NCBI GenBank assembly: GCA_030524035.1
Contig: JAUNHG010000001.1
Span: forward strand, 341,250 to 405,249
From: Kocuria sp.
Lineage (GTDB): Bacteria; Actinomycetota; Actinomycetes; Actinomycetales; Micrococcaceae
Reading direction: 5' to 3'
DNA: 64,000 bases
Shown here: one piece after another, positions 46,635-56,060 of the stretch
Layout of the letters: every line of letters begins with the position of its first letter
Numbering within the stretch: position 1 is the stretch's first letter
Program-made: the position numbers and the translations under genes
The notes under the pieces: generated by a model
The model's database searches: none
What the model was told of the DNA's origin: nothing
The model's input: the letters and a program-made list of their open reading frames with translations, nothing else

Positions 46635-47543
46635 GTGTCCGTGAATCGTATTCTCCTGTACTACAGCCTGACTCCTTTACCCGACCCCCAGGCCATTGCC
46701 TTGTGGCAACGTGAACTGTGTCAGCGTTTGGGGTTGCGGGGGCGGATTCTGGTTTCTCCCCAGGGGCTGAACGGAACTGTGGGCGGAGAGGTCAATGCCC
46801 TGAAACAGTACGGAAAGCTCACCCGTTCCTATCCGGGGTTTCGCGGCATGGAACTGAAATGGTCTGATGGTTCCGCCGAGGATTTCCCCCGGCTTTCCGT
46901 CAAAGTCCGTGACGAATTGGTGGCTTTTGGCGCTCCCGGCCAGGTTCCGGTGAACGCCACAGGGGTGGTGGGTGGTGGGGCGCGTATCAGCCCCCAAGAA
47001 TTGGATCGGATGGCACAAGCCCGCGACGACCTTGTGCTTTTTGATGGCCGCAATGCGTGGGAGGCCCGGATTGGAAAATTCCACGGTGCCGTGGTCCCTG
47101 ATGTCGAAACCACCCACGATTTTGTCAAAGAACTAGATTCCGGCCGGTATGACGACCTCAAAGATAAACCCGTGGTGACCTACTGTACGGGGGGTATCCG
47201 GTGTGAGTTTTTGTCTGCTTTGATGATTCAGCGGGGTTTTCAGGAGGTATACCAGCTCGACGGCGGAATTGTGCGGTATGGGAAGGACCGCCAAGATTCG
47301 GGGCTGTGGCAAGGTTCATTGGCGGTTTTTGATGGTCGGGGAGCCATCGATTTTTCACCGAATGCAGCAGTCATTGGTACATGTGATGCCTGCGGACAGC
47401 CTGCTAAAACTTTCGTGAATTGTTCGGATGTGCGTTGCCACCAGCGCCTTTTACTGTGCGCTCACCACCTGGAGGTCCACGGTGATTCTGGGTTTACATG
47501 CCCGGCGGGGTGCCGTACCGATCATACTGGGGCGCGCGCATGA
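46635..47543 (+). CDS. trhO: tRNA uridine(34) hydroxylase, rhodanese family
   Basis: TrhO (YceA) hydroxylates U34 in tRNA to 5-hydroxyuridine. The 302-residue protein has the N-terminal acylphosphatase-like domain (ILVSPQGLNGTVGG) and a rhodanese domain with the active-site loop TYCTGGIRCE. A C-terminal cysteine/histidine cluster (CDACGQPAK, NCSDVRCHQR) follows, as usual for the family. GTG 46635 has TACTCT (46623-46628) six bases before it, consistent with a leaderless mRNA. It overlaps the next gene (ATGA). Confidence 0.93.
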   Translation: MSVNRILLYYSLTPLPDPQAIALWQRELCQRLGLRGRILVSPQGLNGTVGGEVNALKQYGKLTRSYPGFRGMELKWSDGSAEDFPRLSVKVRDELVAFGAPGQVPVNATGVVGGGARISPQELDRMAQARDDLVLFDGRNAWEARIGKFHGAVVPDVETTHDFVKELDSGRYDDLKDKPVVTYCTGGIRCEFLSALMIQRGFQEVYQLDGGIVRYGKDRQDSGLWQGSLAVFDGRGAIDFSPNAAVIGTCDACGQPAKTFVNCSDVRCHQRLLLCAHHLEVHGDSGFTCPAGCRTDHTGARA

Positions 47544-49153
47544 GCTCTCTGGGTAGTACGCCACCTGTGCGGCAGGTTCCGAATTGTGAGGATATTGGGG
47601 CGATCGACGCGTTCCGCAAAGTGCTGATCTCCACGAATTTCACCAGCGACGGTATTCGCCAGCACCTGGGCGAGGACGCCGTACAGGCGCTGAGCCGCGA
47701 TCAGGCTACGCCCGCATTAAGGGCGTTAGAACATCACCAACGCGCGGGAACATGGACCGGCTTGAGCACCCTGATTCTGTTGTTTATCCTGGCTCGCCCG
47801 GTGCCCGAGGAGTTATTTCAGCGCACCGTGCTGCAGGCCGATCTTGCGCAATGGGTGGCCCTGGGCCTAGTGCAGAATGGCGACGACGGACACATCCAGT
47901 CAACCGTCGATCTTGATCTTCACGCGGCGGATGACGGCCTTGAGCTGTGGGTGGCCGCAGATTTAACGGCTTTCCAGCGTCCTGAGGCTCCGTTGCCGCA
48001 CGATTATGTTTTGGGCATTGGTGGAGCTTCCCTGACGTTAGCTCAGATCACGGAACGTCGACCTGTGCGCCGTGCCGTGGATATCGGGACAGGGTGTGGC
48101 GTCCAAGTGTTTCATCTGCTGGGCCACGCTGACCATGTGGTCGCCACGGATCTATGTCCACGGGCTCTGGCATTTGCTCGCTTCAACTTGCTGCTCAACG
48201 CGCCCATGCTGGGACTGGACCCCCACCATCTGGAGAAGCGTGTGGACCTGCGCCAAGGGTCTCTGTTGGAACCCATAGCCCGGGAAGAATTTGACCTGGT
48301 GGTTACCAACCCTCCGTTTGTGATCACACCCCGGAATGGGGAACAAGCGGAAAACGCCCGGTATACCTACCGGGATGGCGGTCGCTCCGGTGATTTATTG
48401 GTGGCGGAATTGCTGGGGGAACTCGACACCATCATGGCCCCGGGAGCCACAGCACATTTGCTGGCGAATTGGGAAATCCCCCGAAGTCAGGGTACTGATC
48501 GTTGGTCCCACCGGCTTGAGTCGTGGGTATCACCAACGCTGGATGTCTGGGGGATACAACGGGACGTGCAGACTCCGCAGCTGTACGCGGAAACGTGGTT
48601 GCGTGACGCTGCTGAACATCGGGATCGCGCCGCGTATGAAGCCGCATATGCGGCATATTTAGATGATTTTGCAGAACGTGATGTGGAAGCTGTGGGCTTT
48701 GGTTACGTGCGGCTAGAGAAACCCCGGGAGGCTCGGGAACCGCGCCGTGTATGGGAATCACTCGCCCATCCGCTGCAACAGCCTATTGCGCAGGTGACCG
48801 CCGCCACTATGCAACGGTGGGATGTTGTGGATGCCTTGGAACAGCGGTGGGTGGATCTGCACTTGAAAGTTGCTGATGACGTCACGGAAGAGCGCCACCT
48901 GCGCCCTGGTGCGGAAGATCCGTCCCTGATTGTGTTGCGGCAGGGGTCCGGGTTGCAGCGCAGCGTGGTTTTGACCTCAGCCACGGCCGGGTTGGTGGGG
49001 GCGTGTGATGGTGAATTGTCTGTACGGCAGATCGTGGTCGCCTTGGGTGACCTGTTGGGGTGGGTGGGTCCTGCTGAAGAGTCAGAAGAAGGCCAAGCGG
49101 TTCTGAAAGAAACGCGTCATCTACTGATCAACGGTTTTCTGTACGCGCAGTAA
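47540..49153 (+). CDS. Class I SAM-dependent methyltransferase, PrmC-like core with extra domains
   Basis: The 537-residue protein has an N-terminal winged-helix-like region (about 1-165), a methyltransferase core with DIGTGCGVQ (motif I) and VVTNPPFV (the NPPF of N5-glutamine/adenine methyltransferases), and a C-terminal 200 residues with an Asp/Glu-rich helical part and a DUF7782-like end. Actinobacterial members of this size are conserved but their substrate is unknown. ATG 47540 overlaps the trhO stop as ATGA, so the two are co-translated. Confidence 0.82.
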   Translation: MSSLGSTPPVRQVPNCEDIGAIDAFRKVLISTNFTSDGIRQHLGEDAVQALSRDQATPALRALEHHQRAGTWTGLSTLILLFILARPVPEELFQRTVLQADLAQWVALGLVQNGDDGHIQSTVDLDLHAADDGLELWVAADLTAFQRPEAPLPHDYVLGIGGASLTLAQITERRPVRRAVDIGTGCGVQVFHLLGHADHVVATDLCPRALAFARFNLLLNAPMLGLDPHHLEKRVDLRQGSLLEPIAREEFDLVVTNPPFVITPRNGEQAENARYTYRDGGRSGDLLVAELLGELDTIMAPGATAHLLANWEIPRSQGTDRWSHRLESWVSPTLDVWGIQRDVQTPQLYAETWLRDAAEHRDRAAYEAAYAAYLDDFAERDVEAVGFGYVRLEKPREAREPRRVWESLAHPLQQPIAQVTAATMQRWDVVDALEQRWVDLHLKVADDVTEERHLRPGAEDPSLIVLRQGSGLQRSVVLTSATAGLVGACDGELSVRQIVVALGDLLGWVGPAEESEEGQAVLKETRHLLINGFLYAQ

Positions 49154-49200
49154 TCAGGTGATCTGCTGACTGCGCGGATGTGACGTGGGACAATAACCTC

Positions 49201-49656
49201 ATGAAGGCTGAGAACCGATACCGCGAACTGAACCGTGATGAAGTCTGGGAGCTGTTAGATTCTGAGCCTTTTGGGCGGCTGGCTGTGGTGGTTTCCGGTG
49301 TGGTGGATATCTTCCCCGTGAACTTCACAGTGCATCAACGCAAACTTTGGTTTCGCACAGGGCAGGGGTCCAAGTTGGCGTCCTTGGCGATTAACAATCA
49401 CGTGGCTTTTGAAGCTGACCGCAGAGTGCCGTTGAATGATGGTCAGGAGGAAGTAGCCTCCGTAGTGGTTCATGGGCGGGCCAGACGAATTGAAGACGGC
49501 CCGGAATTTTCCCAAGCCGAACAACTGGATCTGCGTCCGTGGACCCAGTCTTTCAAGCCATATTTTGTGGTCATTGAACCGGAAAAAGTTTCGGGCCGGG
49601 CTTTTGTGGTTTCGACTGCCGCGTCTTCTGAGCTGGATGAAGACCAACAGATGTGA
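49201..49656 (+). CDS. Pyridoxamine 5'-phosphate oxidase-like FMN/F420-binding protein
   Basis: A 151-residue split-barrel protein of the PPOX family. Seen: LLDSEPFGRLAVVVSGVVDIFPVNF near the N-terminus, then LWFRTGQGSKLASL and HVAFEADRR, the usual flavin-binding strands. The substrate may be a flavin, F420 or heme; nothing decides. ATG 49201 is preferred over an upstream in-frame start at 49180. It stands between the methyltransferase gene and topA. Confidence 0.8.
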   Translation: MKAENRYRELNRDEVWELLDSEPFGRLAVVVSGVVDIFPVNFTVHQRKLWFRTGQGSKLASLAINNHVAFEADRRVPLNDGQEEVASVVVHGRARRIEDGPEFSQAEQLDLRPWTQSFKPYFVVIEPEKVSGRAFVVSTAASSELDEDQQM

Positions 49657-49708
49657 GTCACGTGCGTGCCGCTACATGATTCCATGTGACGTTCGGCTTG
49701 AGTGGTTA

Positions 49709-49768
49709 TTCGCTGTATGGTGCGAATCATGCCGTTATGGTGTGAGTGCGTGGTGGTTCACTGTATGG
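49709..49768. repeat. Short direct repeat upstream of topA
   Basis: TTCGCTGTATGG (49709-49720) and TTCACTGTATGG (49757-49768) differ by one base and lie 48 bp apart in the topA promoter region, which otherwise holds no gene. They may be promoter or regulator elements. Confidence 0.35.
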
Positions 49769-49879
49769 GTCAGGTTCGCGGGTCAACCGAAGATCTCTGA
49801 TTCGACTTTCCACTGACAATCTGCTCATCGGCGAGCTTCAATCCATGGGGCGTGTGCCCGGAAAGGCTGAGGAGAAACT

Positions 49880-52654
49880 GTGGCCAATAAGAACACGGGA
49901 TCAGGCAAGAGCCTGCTCATCGTGGAGTCTCCGTCGAAGGTCAAAACCATTGCGGGGTACCTGGGTGATGCTTATGAGGTGGATTCTTCTTTGGGGCACA
50001 TCCGTGACCTCCCTCAGCCATCGGACCTTCCCACAGAGATGAAAAAAGGCCCCTATGGCAAGTTTGCCGTGGATGTTGACTCAGGTTTTGATCCTTATTA
50101 CGTGGTCAACCCTGACAAGAAAAAAAAGGTCACAGAACTCAAACGCAAACTCAAAGAATGTGACGCGCTCTACCTGGCCACTGATGGTGACAGGGAAGGT
50201 GAAGCCATTGCATGGCATCTGTATGAGGTTCTTAAACCCAAAGTCCCGGTCTATCGAATGACTTTCCCGGAAATCACTCGGGAAGCCATTGAACGTGCTT
50301 TTGGCGAACTGCGTGAGCTGGATCAGGACTTGGTCGATGCCCAGGAAACTCGACGTGTGTTGGATCGCCTTTACGGCTATGAAATTTCCCCGGTGCTGTG
50401 GCGCAAAGTGTCGTCCGGGTTATCTGCTGGTCGGGTGCAGTCTGTAGCCACGCGCATGGTGGTGCAGCGCGAACGTGAACGTATGGCGTTTGTCTCTGCT
50501 GACTATTGGGACCTTAACGGTCAGTTCACGTGCACCACAGGTCCTGACGCTGGATCGAGTTTTGGTGCTCGTTTGGTCACCGTCGATGGCAAGAAAGTTG
50601 CAGGCGGTAAGGACTTCACGGACTCTGGCGTTCTGAAAAAGCCGGGTTCCGTGACACATCTTGATCAAGCGGACGCTACTTCCTTAGCCGAAGCCCTGGT
50701 TGATGCGCAATTCGCGGTGGTGTCCCAGGAGACGAAGCCGTACGTGTCACGACCCAAGGCTCCGTTTACCACATCCACGTTGCAGCAGGATGCCGCGCGG
50801 AAACTGCATTTCTCGTCCCGTTCCACCATGCAGGTGGCGCAGCGGTTATACGAGAACGGGTACATCACCTACATGCGTACGGACTCTGTGGCGTTGTCTA
50901 CGCAGGCTGTCAACGCTGCTCGTCGTCAGGTTAAGGAATTGTGGGGTGCGGATTACGTTCCAGATTCACCCCGTGCCTACGCTTCTAAGTCTAAGAATGC
51001 CCAGGAAGCCCACGAAGCCATTCGACCCGCCGGTGATTCCTTTCGCACACCTGACCAGGTGCGGGGAGCTTTATCGGCCGACGAATTTAAACTGTATGAA
51101 CTGATCTGGCAGCGCACCGTGGCATCCCAAATGGCCGACGCCAAGGGGGTGACCGCCACTGTACGGTTGGGGGCAACGGCCGCGGACGGGCGTGCGGCAG
51201 AATTCACTGCATCCGGGACCGTCATTACATTCCCCGGGTTCTTGTCTGCGTATCAAGAAGCCAAGGACACCTCAGTCGAATCCGCTGGCCAGGAGGCTGA
51301 TTCCATCAAGTCTTCCGATAAACGCCTGCCGCAGATGCAGGAAGGTGATGCTTTGGAGACTGCCGATATGACGGCTGATGGGCACGCTACGCGCCCACCG
51401 GCGCGATATACGGAAGCATCTTTGGTCGCTGCTATGGATGAGATGGGAATTGGGCGTCCGTCGACGTATGCGGCGGTGATTTCCACGATTGTGGATCGCG
51501 GGTATGTCAAGGTGCGTGGCACGGCTCTGATTCCGTCTTGGACGGCTTTTTCTGTGGTGCGTTTGCTGGAAGAGCACTTTTCGGATTACGTGGACTATGA
51601 CTTCACGGCGGAAATGGAAGAAGGTCTGGACCGTATTTCGCGGGGGGAAGAGGACCGCCAAAAATGGTTGCAGCGCTTTTACTTTGGTGACCAGGGGGCA
51701 GATAACGGGCTGAAACCGATTGTGGAAGACCTAGGCGACATTGATGCTCGGGCGCTGAATTCCATTAAGCTCACCGATGACGTTACTTTGCGGGTGGGTA
51801 AATACGGGCCCTACCTGGAAACAGAAGGAGCGGTTGACGAAAAGACCGGGGAAATCACTGACCCGGTGCGGGCGAATGTTCCAGAGTCTTTAGCCCCGGA
51901 TGAGCTCACACCAGACAAAGTTACTGAACTGATGGAAATCGGGCGAGCCGACGGGCGGGAATTAGGAATAGACCCCCAAACGGGCCGGACAATTGTGGTG
52001 AAAGATGGCCGGTACGGGCCGTATGTCACGGAAGTGATTCCTGAACCTACACAGGAAGAGCTTGATGCCATTCCCACGGAATATTACAAGAATGGCAAAC
52101 CCAAGCCCAAGAAGATCGAACGCCCCAAACCGCGTACGGCGTCTTTATTCCAGTCCATGACCATGCAGGACATGACGTTGGATGATGCGTTGAAGTTGTT
52201 GTCCTTGCCGCGTGCGGTGGGGGAAGACAAAGACGGTGAGGTGATTACCGCCCAGAATGGTCGGTATGGTCCCTACCTGAAAAAGGGCTCCGATTCGCGG
52301 TCTTTGCAGTCCGAAGACCAAATTTTTGGTATCACGTTGGAAGAAGCGCAGCAGATCTATGCGTTGCCCAAACAGCGGGGTCGTGCTGCGGCTAAACCCC
52401 CATTAAAGGATTTGGGAACGGACCCCATTACTGAACGTCCCATGGTTATTAAGGAGGGGCGGTTTGGTGAGTACATCACTGATGGCGAGACGAATGTGAC
52501 CGTGCCGCGGTCGGAAACTGTGGAGCAGATGACCCCGGAACGGGCCAGTCAATTGTTGTCGGAAAAACGCGCCAAGGGTCCGGTGCCTAAGAAAACAGGG
52601 CGGGGCTCGTCACGGACTAAGTCAACGTCCCGTGCGCGTTCTTCGTCCCGGTAA
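49880..52654 (+). CDS. topA: DNA topoisomerase I
   Basis: TopA relaxes negative supercoils by single-strand passage. The 924-residue protein has the Toprim domain with ESPSK (16-20) and DGDREGE (102-108), and the catalytic Tyr331 in YITYMRTDS. The C-terminus has repeated GRYGPYV-type modules and a basic Lys/Ser/Arg tail but no zinc-finger cysteines, as is usual in actinobacteria. GTG 49880 is preceded by GAGGAG. It leads a run with ppx, the isomerase gene and proC. Confidence 0.98.
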   Translation: MANKNTGSGKSLLIVESPSKVKTIAGYLGDAYEVDSSLGHIRDLPQPSDLPTEMKKGPYGKFAVDVDSGFDPYYVVNPDKKKKVTELKRKLKECDALYLATDGDREGEAIAWHLYEVLKPKVPVYRMTFPEITREAIERAFGELRELDQDLVDAQETRRVLDRLYGYEISPVLWRKVSSGLSAGRVQSVATRMVVQRERERMAFVSADYWDLNGQFTCTTGPDAGSSFGARLVTVDGKKVAGGKDFTDSGVLKKPGSVTHLDQADATSLAEALVDAQFAVVSQETKPYVSRPKAPFTTSTLQQDAARKLHFSSRSTMQVAQRLYENGYITYMRTDSVALSTQAVNAARRQVKELWGADYVPDSPRAYASKSKNAQEAHEAIRPAGDSFRTPDQVRGALSADEFKLYELIWQRTVASQMADAKGVTATVRLGATAADGRAAEFTASGTVITFPGFLSAYQEAKDTSVESAGQEADSIKSSDKRLPQMQEGDALETADMTADGHATRPPARYTEASLVAAMDEMGIGRPSTYAAVISTIVDRGYVKVRGTALIPSWTAFSVVRLLEEHFSDYVDYDFTAEMEEGLDRISRGEEDRQKWLQRFYFGDQGADNGLKPIVEDLGDIDARALNSIKLTDDVTLRVGKYGPYLETEGAVDEKTGEITDPVRANVPESLAPDELTPDKVTELMEIGRADGRELGIDPQTGRTIVVKDGRYGPYVTEVIPEPTQEELDAIPTEYYKNGKPKPKKIERPKPRTASLFQSMTMQDMTLDDALKLLSLPRAVGEDKDGEVITAQNGRYGPYLKKGSDSRSLQSEDQIFGITLEEAQQIYALPKQRGRAAAKPPLKDLGTDPITERPMVIKEGRFGEYITDGETNVTVPRSETVEQMTPERASQLLSEKRAKGPVPKKTGRGSSRTKSTSRARSSSR

Positions 52655-52668
52655 AGCGAGGGTGCGGC

Positions 52669-53649
52669 ATGCGTTTGGGAGTTTTGGACGTCGGTTCTAA
52701 CACTGTCCATTTGCTGTTACTTGACGTGTATCCAGGGTCGCAGCCGGTGCCGTATGCCTCGCATAAGACCGACCTGCGGCTGGTGCGTTATCTGAATGCT
52801 GATGGCAATATCAGCGACCAAGGGCAGCAGGCCTTGACGTCCTTTGTGGTGGAGGCTAGGGATTTCGCGGCGGATAACAACGCTGAAGACCTTCTGGCTT
52901 TTGCCACGTCCGCGATTCGGGAGGCAGGTAACGGTCAAGCGGTTTTGGATCATGTGCGCTCCGAATCTGGGGTGAATTTGATGGAAATTTCAGGGGACCA
53001 GGAAGCAGCGGTGACTTTTTCTGCAGTCCGTCGGTGGTTTGGTTGGAGTGCTGGACGCATTGTGGACCTGGACATCGGCGGTGGGTCTTTTGAGATGGCG
53101 ATTGGTGATAACGGATTACCGGATGTGGCGGTATCTGTTCCGTTGGGTGCGGCGCGTTTGACCCGCATGTTTATTGCGGGGGAGGCGGCGTTGCCGTCGG
53201 AAACTACACGGTTACGGCAGCACGTGGAACAGGTGCTGACTCCAGCAGTGGAGACTGTGGCGTCCGTGGGAGCGCCGGATTTAGCGGCGGGGACATCCAA
53301 ATCCTTCCGCTCCTTGGCCCGGATTTGTGGCGCAGCGCCCAAAGCTGAAGGCCCTTATGTGCCCAGGGTGATGCACCTGGAGGATCTGCGGTTGTGGACA
53401 CGGCGTATGGAGGCGATGACCGCCACTGAGCGTGCGGAATTGCCGGGGGTATCCGCGAATCGTGCGGCACAAATGCTGGCGGCTGGAATTGTGGCAGAAG
53501 CGGCGATGTCCATGTTGGGGGTACAGACTGTGCGGATTTGCCCGTGGGCTTTGCGTGAAGGGGTGATTTTGCGCCGTTTGGACCGGTTAAGTGTTGACCC
53601 AGCAACGGTGTTGAACCCACCAGCGAGCATTGTGGGGAAGGGGAGTTAA
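52669..53649 (+). CDS. Exopolyphosphatase/pppGpp phosphatase family protein
   Basis: A 326-residue Ppx/GppA protein. The actin-like ATPase-fold motifs are LGVLDVGSNTVHLLL at the N-terminus and VDLDIGGGSFE in the middle. Mycobacterial homologues (Rv0496, Ppx1) degrade short polyphosphate. It is encoded 15 bp after topA and directly before the sugar-phosphate isomerase and proC genes, an order recalled from M. tuberculosis Rv0496-Rv0500. Confidence 0.92.
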   Translation: MRLGVLDVGSNTVHLLLLDVYPGSQPVPYASHKTDLRLVRYLNADGNISDQGQQALTSFVVEARDFAADNNAEDLLAFATSAIREAGNGQAVLDHVRSESGVNLMEISGDQEAAVTFSAVRRWFGWSAGRIVDLDIGGGSFEMAIGDNGLPDVAVSVPLGAARLTRMFIAGEAALPSETTRLRQHVEQVLTPAVETVASVGAPDLAAGTSKSFRSLARICGAAPKAEGPYVPRVMHLEDLRLWTRRMEAMTATERAELPGVSANRAAQMLAAGIVAEAAMSMLGVQTVRICPWALREGVILRRLDRLSVDPATVLNPPASIVGKGS

Positions 53650-53650
53650 G

Positions 53651-54466
53651 GTGACGAATCCTGCAGTGGGGGCAGCAGCGGTGCCCGATGCGCACGTGGC
53701 CTTGTCAACCAGTTGTTTATTTTTGGCGGAGCCCCCGGAGACCTTTCGGGTGGCTGCTGAGCTGGGGTATGACTCCGTGGAAGTGCTGGTCACTCACCAG
53801 CGTATGACGCAGTTGACTCACCAATTATTGGATGCTTCCCAGAAATATCAGATGCCGATTTCGGCTATTCACGCTCCCACGTTGTTTTTGACGCAGCAAG
53901 TGTGGGGTCGCCCGTGGACCAAGATTCAGATGGCCGCCAAGATGGTGGAACAGGTGGGGGCCGAGGTGGTGGTGGCGCATCCACCGTTTGCCTGGCAAAT
54001 GAAATACGGCCGCTCCTTTGTGGAAGGGGTGCGTAGGGTGTCAGATATGACCGGGGTGCGCATCGCTGTGGAAAACATGTACCCCTGGCGGGTGACCGGG
54101 AAGGAAATGCAGATGTACCGGCCGCATTGGGATCCCCGGAAATTTGACTACGACTGGGTGACCTGGGATTTTTCCCATGCATCAATTGCCCGGGTGGATT
54201 CTTTGGAGGCCGTGAAGGAACTGCGTCCGCGGCTTGGCCATATTCACCTGACGGATGGTAACGACGGCGGGACTTCGGATGAACATCTGTTACCGGGGCA
54301 TGGCCAGCAGCCGGTGGCGCACACCCTGCAATATTTGGCGGAGCATGATTGGAAGGGTGTGCTGGGGGTCGAAGTGAACACGCGTTCCGCGAAGGACGAG
54401 GAACAGCGTGACGCTATGTTGGCGGAGTCTTTGGATTTTGCCCGCACGCATTTTCGGAAGAAGTAG
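53651..54466 (+). CDS. Sugar phosphate isomerase/epimerase (TIM-barrel)
   Basis: A 271-residue AP-endonuclease-2-fold protein. The segments LSTSCLFLAEPPETFRVA, AVENMYPW, TWDFSHASIA and LGHIHLTDGN, with conserved His and Asp metal ligands, fit the xylose-isomerase-like TIM-barrel family. Substrate is unknown. GTG 53651 starts one base after the ppx stop, so the frame upstream is not used. The Rv0498 homologue in M. tuberculosis occupies the same position. Confidence 0.87.
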   Translation: MTNPAVGAAAVPDAHVALSTSCLFLAEPPETFRVAAELGYDSVEVLVTHQRMTQLTHQLLDASQKYQMPISAIHAPTLFLTQQVWGRPWTKIQMAAKMVEQVGAEVVVAHPPFAWQMKYGRSFVEGVRRVSDMTGVRIAVENMYPWRVTGKEMQMYRPHWDPRKFDYDWVTWDFSHASIARVDSLEAVKELRPRLGHIHLTDGNDGGTSDEHLLPGHGQQPVAHTLQYLAEHDWKGVLGVEVNTRSAKDEEQRDAMLAESLDFARTHFRKK

Positions 54467-54471
54467 GGGCC

Positions 54472-55350
54472 ATGAGTAACACTGTCGCCACGGACGCTGA
54501 CAATCCGGTGATTGCTTTCCTAGGGGCGGGTTCGATGAACGGCGCGATCCTCCGGGGCGTTGTGGCTTCGGGTGTGCCGGCGAATAGGGTCCGGGCCACC
54601 ACACAGTCGGAGGAATCTGCACAGAAGTTAACGGACGAAATGGGTGTGCGGGTGTTCGCTGTGGACGTTGATTCTGCGGCTAATGCCCAGGCCATCAGTG
54701 GGGCTGACCTTGTGCTGTTGGGGGTTAAGCCGTACGCCATCCTGGATATGTGCGAGGAGATTGCCGATGCCCTGGCGCCATCCACGGTGGTGGTTTCCGT
54801 GGCTGCCGGTATTACGGTGCAGGCCATGGCTGACCGCTTGCCTGTAGGGCAGCCAGTGGTGCGGACAATGCCGAATACGCCGTCGTCGGTGGGGCGTGGC
54901 GTGATCTCTGTGACCCCGGGGCGGGGGGTAACGCATGAGCAGCTTCAGATGGTGCGGAATGTGTTGGCGCAGGTGGGCACTGTGGTGATGGTGTCGGAGG
55001 ATCAGATACGGGCCGTGACCGGGGTGTCTGGGTCCGGTCCGGCGTATGTGTTTTTGTTGGCGGAAATGATGCAGAAGGCGGGTCAAAAGCTGGGGTTGGA
55101 CCCAGAGGTAGCGCGGGTTTTAGCGAAGGAAACCGTGAGTGGGGCAGGGGTGTTATTGAGTCCGGATGACGCGGATGCTGAGGTGTTGCGGCGGGCTGTG
55201 ACCAGCCCGCGAGGGACCACGGAGCAGGCGATCAGCACTCTTATGGAGGGCGGCATAGAGCGTCTGGTGTCCGATGCAGTAGCGGCGTCAGCGGCACGCG
55301 GCGACCAGATGGAACAAGAATTCTGCGGGGCAGTACAGCGAGATAAGTAG
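54472..55350 (+). CDS. proC: Pyrroline-5-carboxylate reductase
   Basis: ProC makes proline from pyrroline-5-carboxylate with NADPH. The 292-residue protein shows the Rossmann motif AFLGAGSMNGAI (15-26), VRTMPNTPSSVG, GVSGSGPAYVFLLAEMM and the C-terminal SPRGTTEQAISTLMEGG signature. It is the last gene of the topA-ppx run before the A/T-richer island. Starts at ATG 54472, five bases after the previous stop. Confidence 0.96.
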   Translation: MSNTVATDADNPVIAFLGAGSMNGAILRGVVASGVPANRVRATTQSEESAQKLTDEMGVRVFAVDVDSAANAQAISGADLVLLGVKPYAILDMCEEIADALAPSTVVVSVAAGITVQAMADRLPVGQPVVRTMPNTPSSVGRGVISVTPGRGVTHEQLQMVRNVLAQVGTVVMVSEDQIRAVTGVSGSGPAYVFLLAEMMQKAGQKLGLDPEVARVLAKETVSGAGVLLSPDDADAEVLRRAVTSPRGTTEQAISTLMEGGIERLVSDAVAASAARGDQMEQEFCGAVQRDK

Positions 55351-55422
55351 CTGTTTCCGAATTGGCGTTCCATTTTAAGACGTGGCACGGAGATGCGGGT
55401 ACAAAGACCGTAACAGGACACT

Positions 55423-55453
55423 TTGACTAGTAGTTTTACTGCGCACCTATGGT
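55423..55453 (+). promoter_or_regulatory. Possible promoter of the secreted-protein island
   Basis: TTGACT (55423-55428) and TATGGT (55448-55453) are separated by 19 bp, slightly long, 58 bp before the first start codon of the island. Confidence 0.3.
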
Positions 55454-55511
55454 ACCTTGTGATCGTCGCGACAGGTTTAGCCATCACCTCCAGTTGAAAG
55501 GTTCTCGGGTT

Positions 55512-55640
55512 ATGTCTAACGTAGAAAACTCTCGTAGATCGGCGTTAAAAATTTTAGGCGTGGGATTTTCAGTGGGCTTACTGACTCCGATGTTTTCTTC
55601 TTCGGCTGCTTTTGCTTCACCAAAGTCCGTAGTTGTCTGA
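55512..55640 (+). CDS. Tat-like signal peptide encoded alone (N-terminal part of an exported protein)
   Basis: The 42-residue frame is almost only a signal peptide: a polar head with twin arginines (NSRRSALKIL, 6-15), a hydrophobic core GVGFSVGLLTPMF and a signal-peptidase-like site AFA before SPKSVVV. TGA at 55638-55640 would leave a seven-residue mature peptide. The next frame, shifted by +1, begins inside the last codons and continues as a plausible exported protein. Taken together, they look like one gene with a frame change. GAAAGG lies 11 bases before ATG 55512. Confidence 0.6.
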   Translation: MSNVENSRRSALKILGVGFSVGLLTPMFSSSAAFASPKSVVV

Positions 55641-56046
55641 AGATCAACAGTTGAATGAAATTCTAGTGGCTCTTCAAAATTTACCGCCTCATCTGCGGCA
55701 CGCAGACCCTAAGACTTATCCTGATTATGAGGATGAGCTAAAGTCGCACCTGGGTGATATGACTGTAGTGGTTACGAGTCCAGGGCCCTCATCTTCTGGA
55801 ACGAATCCACTCGGTTTCGATTTCTGGAGATGTGCCGGTGAGCTTGCTGGTTTTGTTGCCACTACTGCGATACCTGTTGTAAAAATCATTGACTGGATAC
55901 GCAGGGCGCGTAGAATTTGGGGTAGTATTGCGAATATTCGATACGCGATACGTAGTGGTTCAGCCAGTCGCGAGTTGGGCGCAGAGGCGGTAGCTGTCTT
56001 GGAAGGTGTCCTGGGATTAGGTGGTGTCCGTAAGCACTGCTTTTAG
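55633..56046 (+). CDS. Exported two-cysteine protein (mature part), possible bacteriocin or toxin
   Basis: The 137-codon frame begins at TTG 55633 without a ribosome site, inside the signal-peptide frame. It reads an acidic helical part (EDQQLNEILVALQNLPPHL), a linker with VVVTSPGPSSSG (46-56) and a C-terminal half with WRC (Cys67), a hydrophobic helix LAGFVATTAIPVVKIIDWI (71-89), a basic RRARR patch and a last helix ending in HCF (Cys136). The two cysteines could form a disulphide. No family is recognised. A four-helix membrane protein follows behind a stem-loop, the layout of secreted bacteriocin plus immunity genes. Confidence 0.6.
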   Translation: MSEDQQLNEILVALQNLPPHLRHADPKTYPDYEDELKSHLGDMTVVVTSPGPSSSGTNPLGFDFWRCAGELAGFVATTAIPVVKIIDWIRRARRIWGSIANIRYAIRSGSASRELGAEAVAVLEGVLGLGGVRKHCF

Positions 56047-56060
56047 GGCGGTTTGATGTG

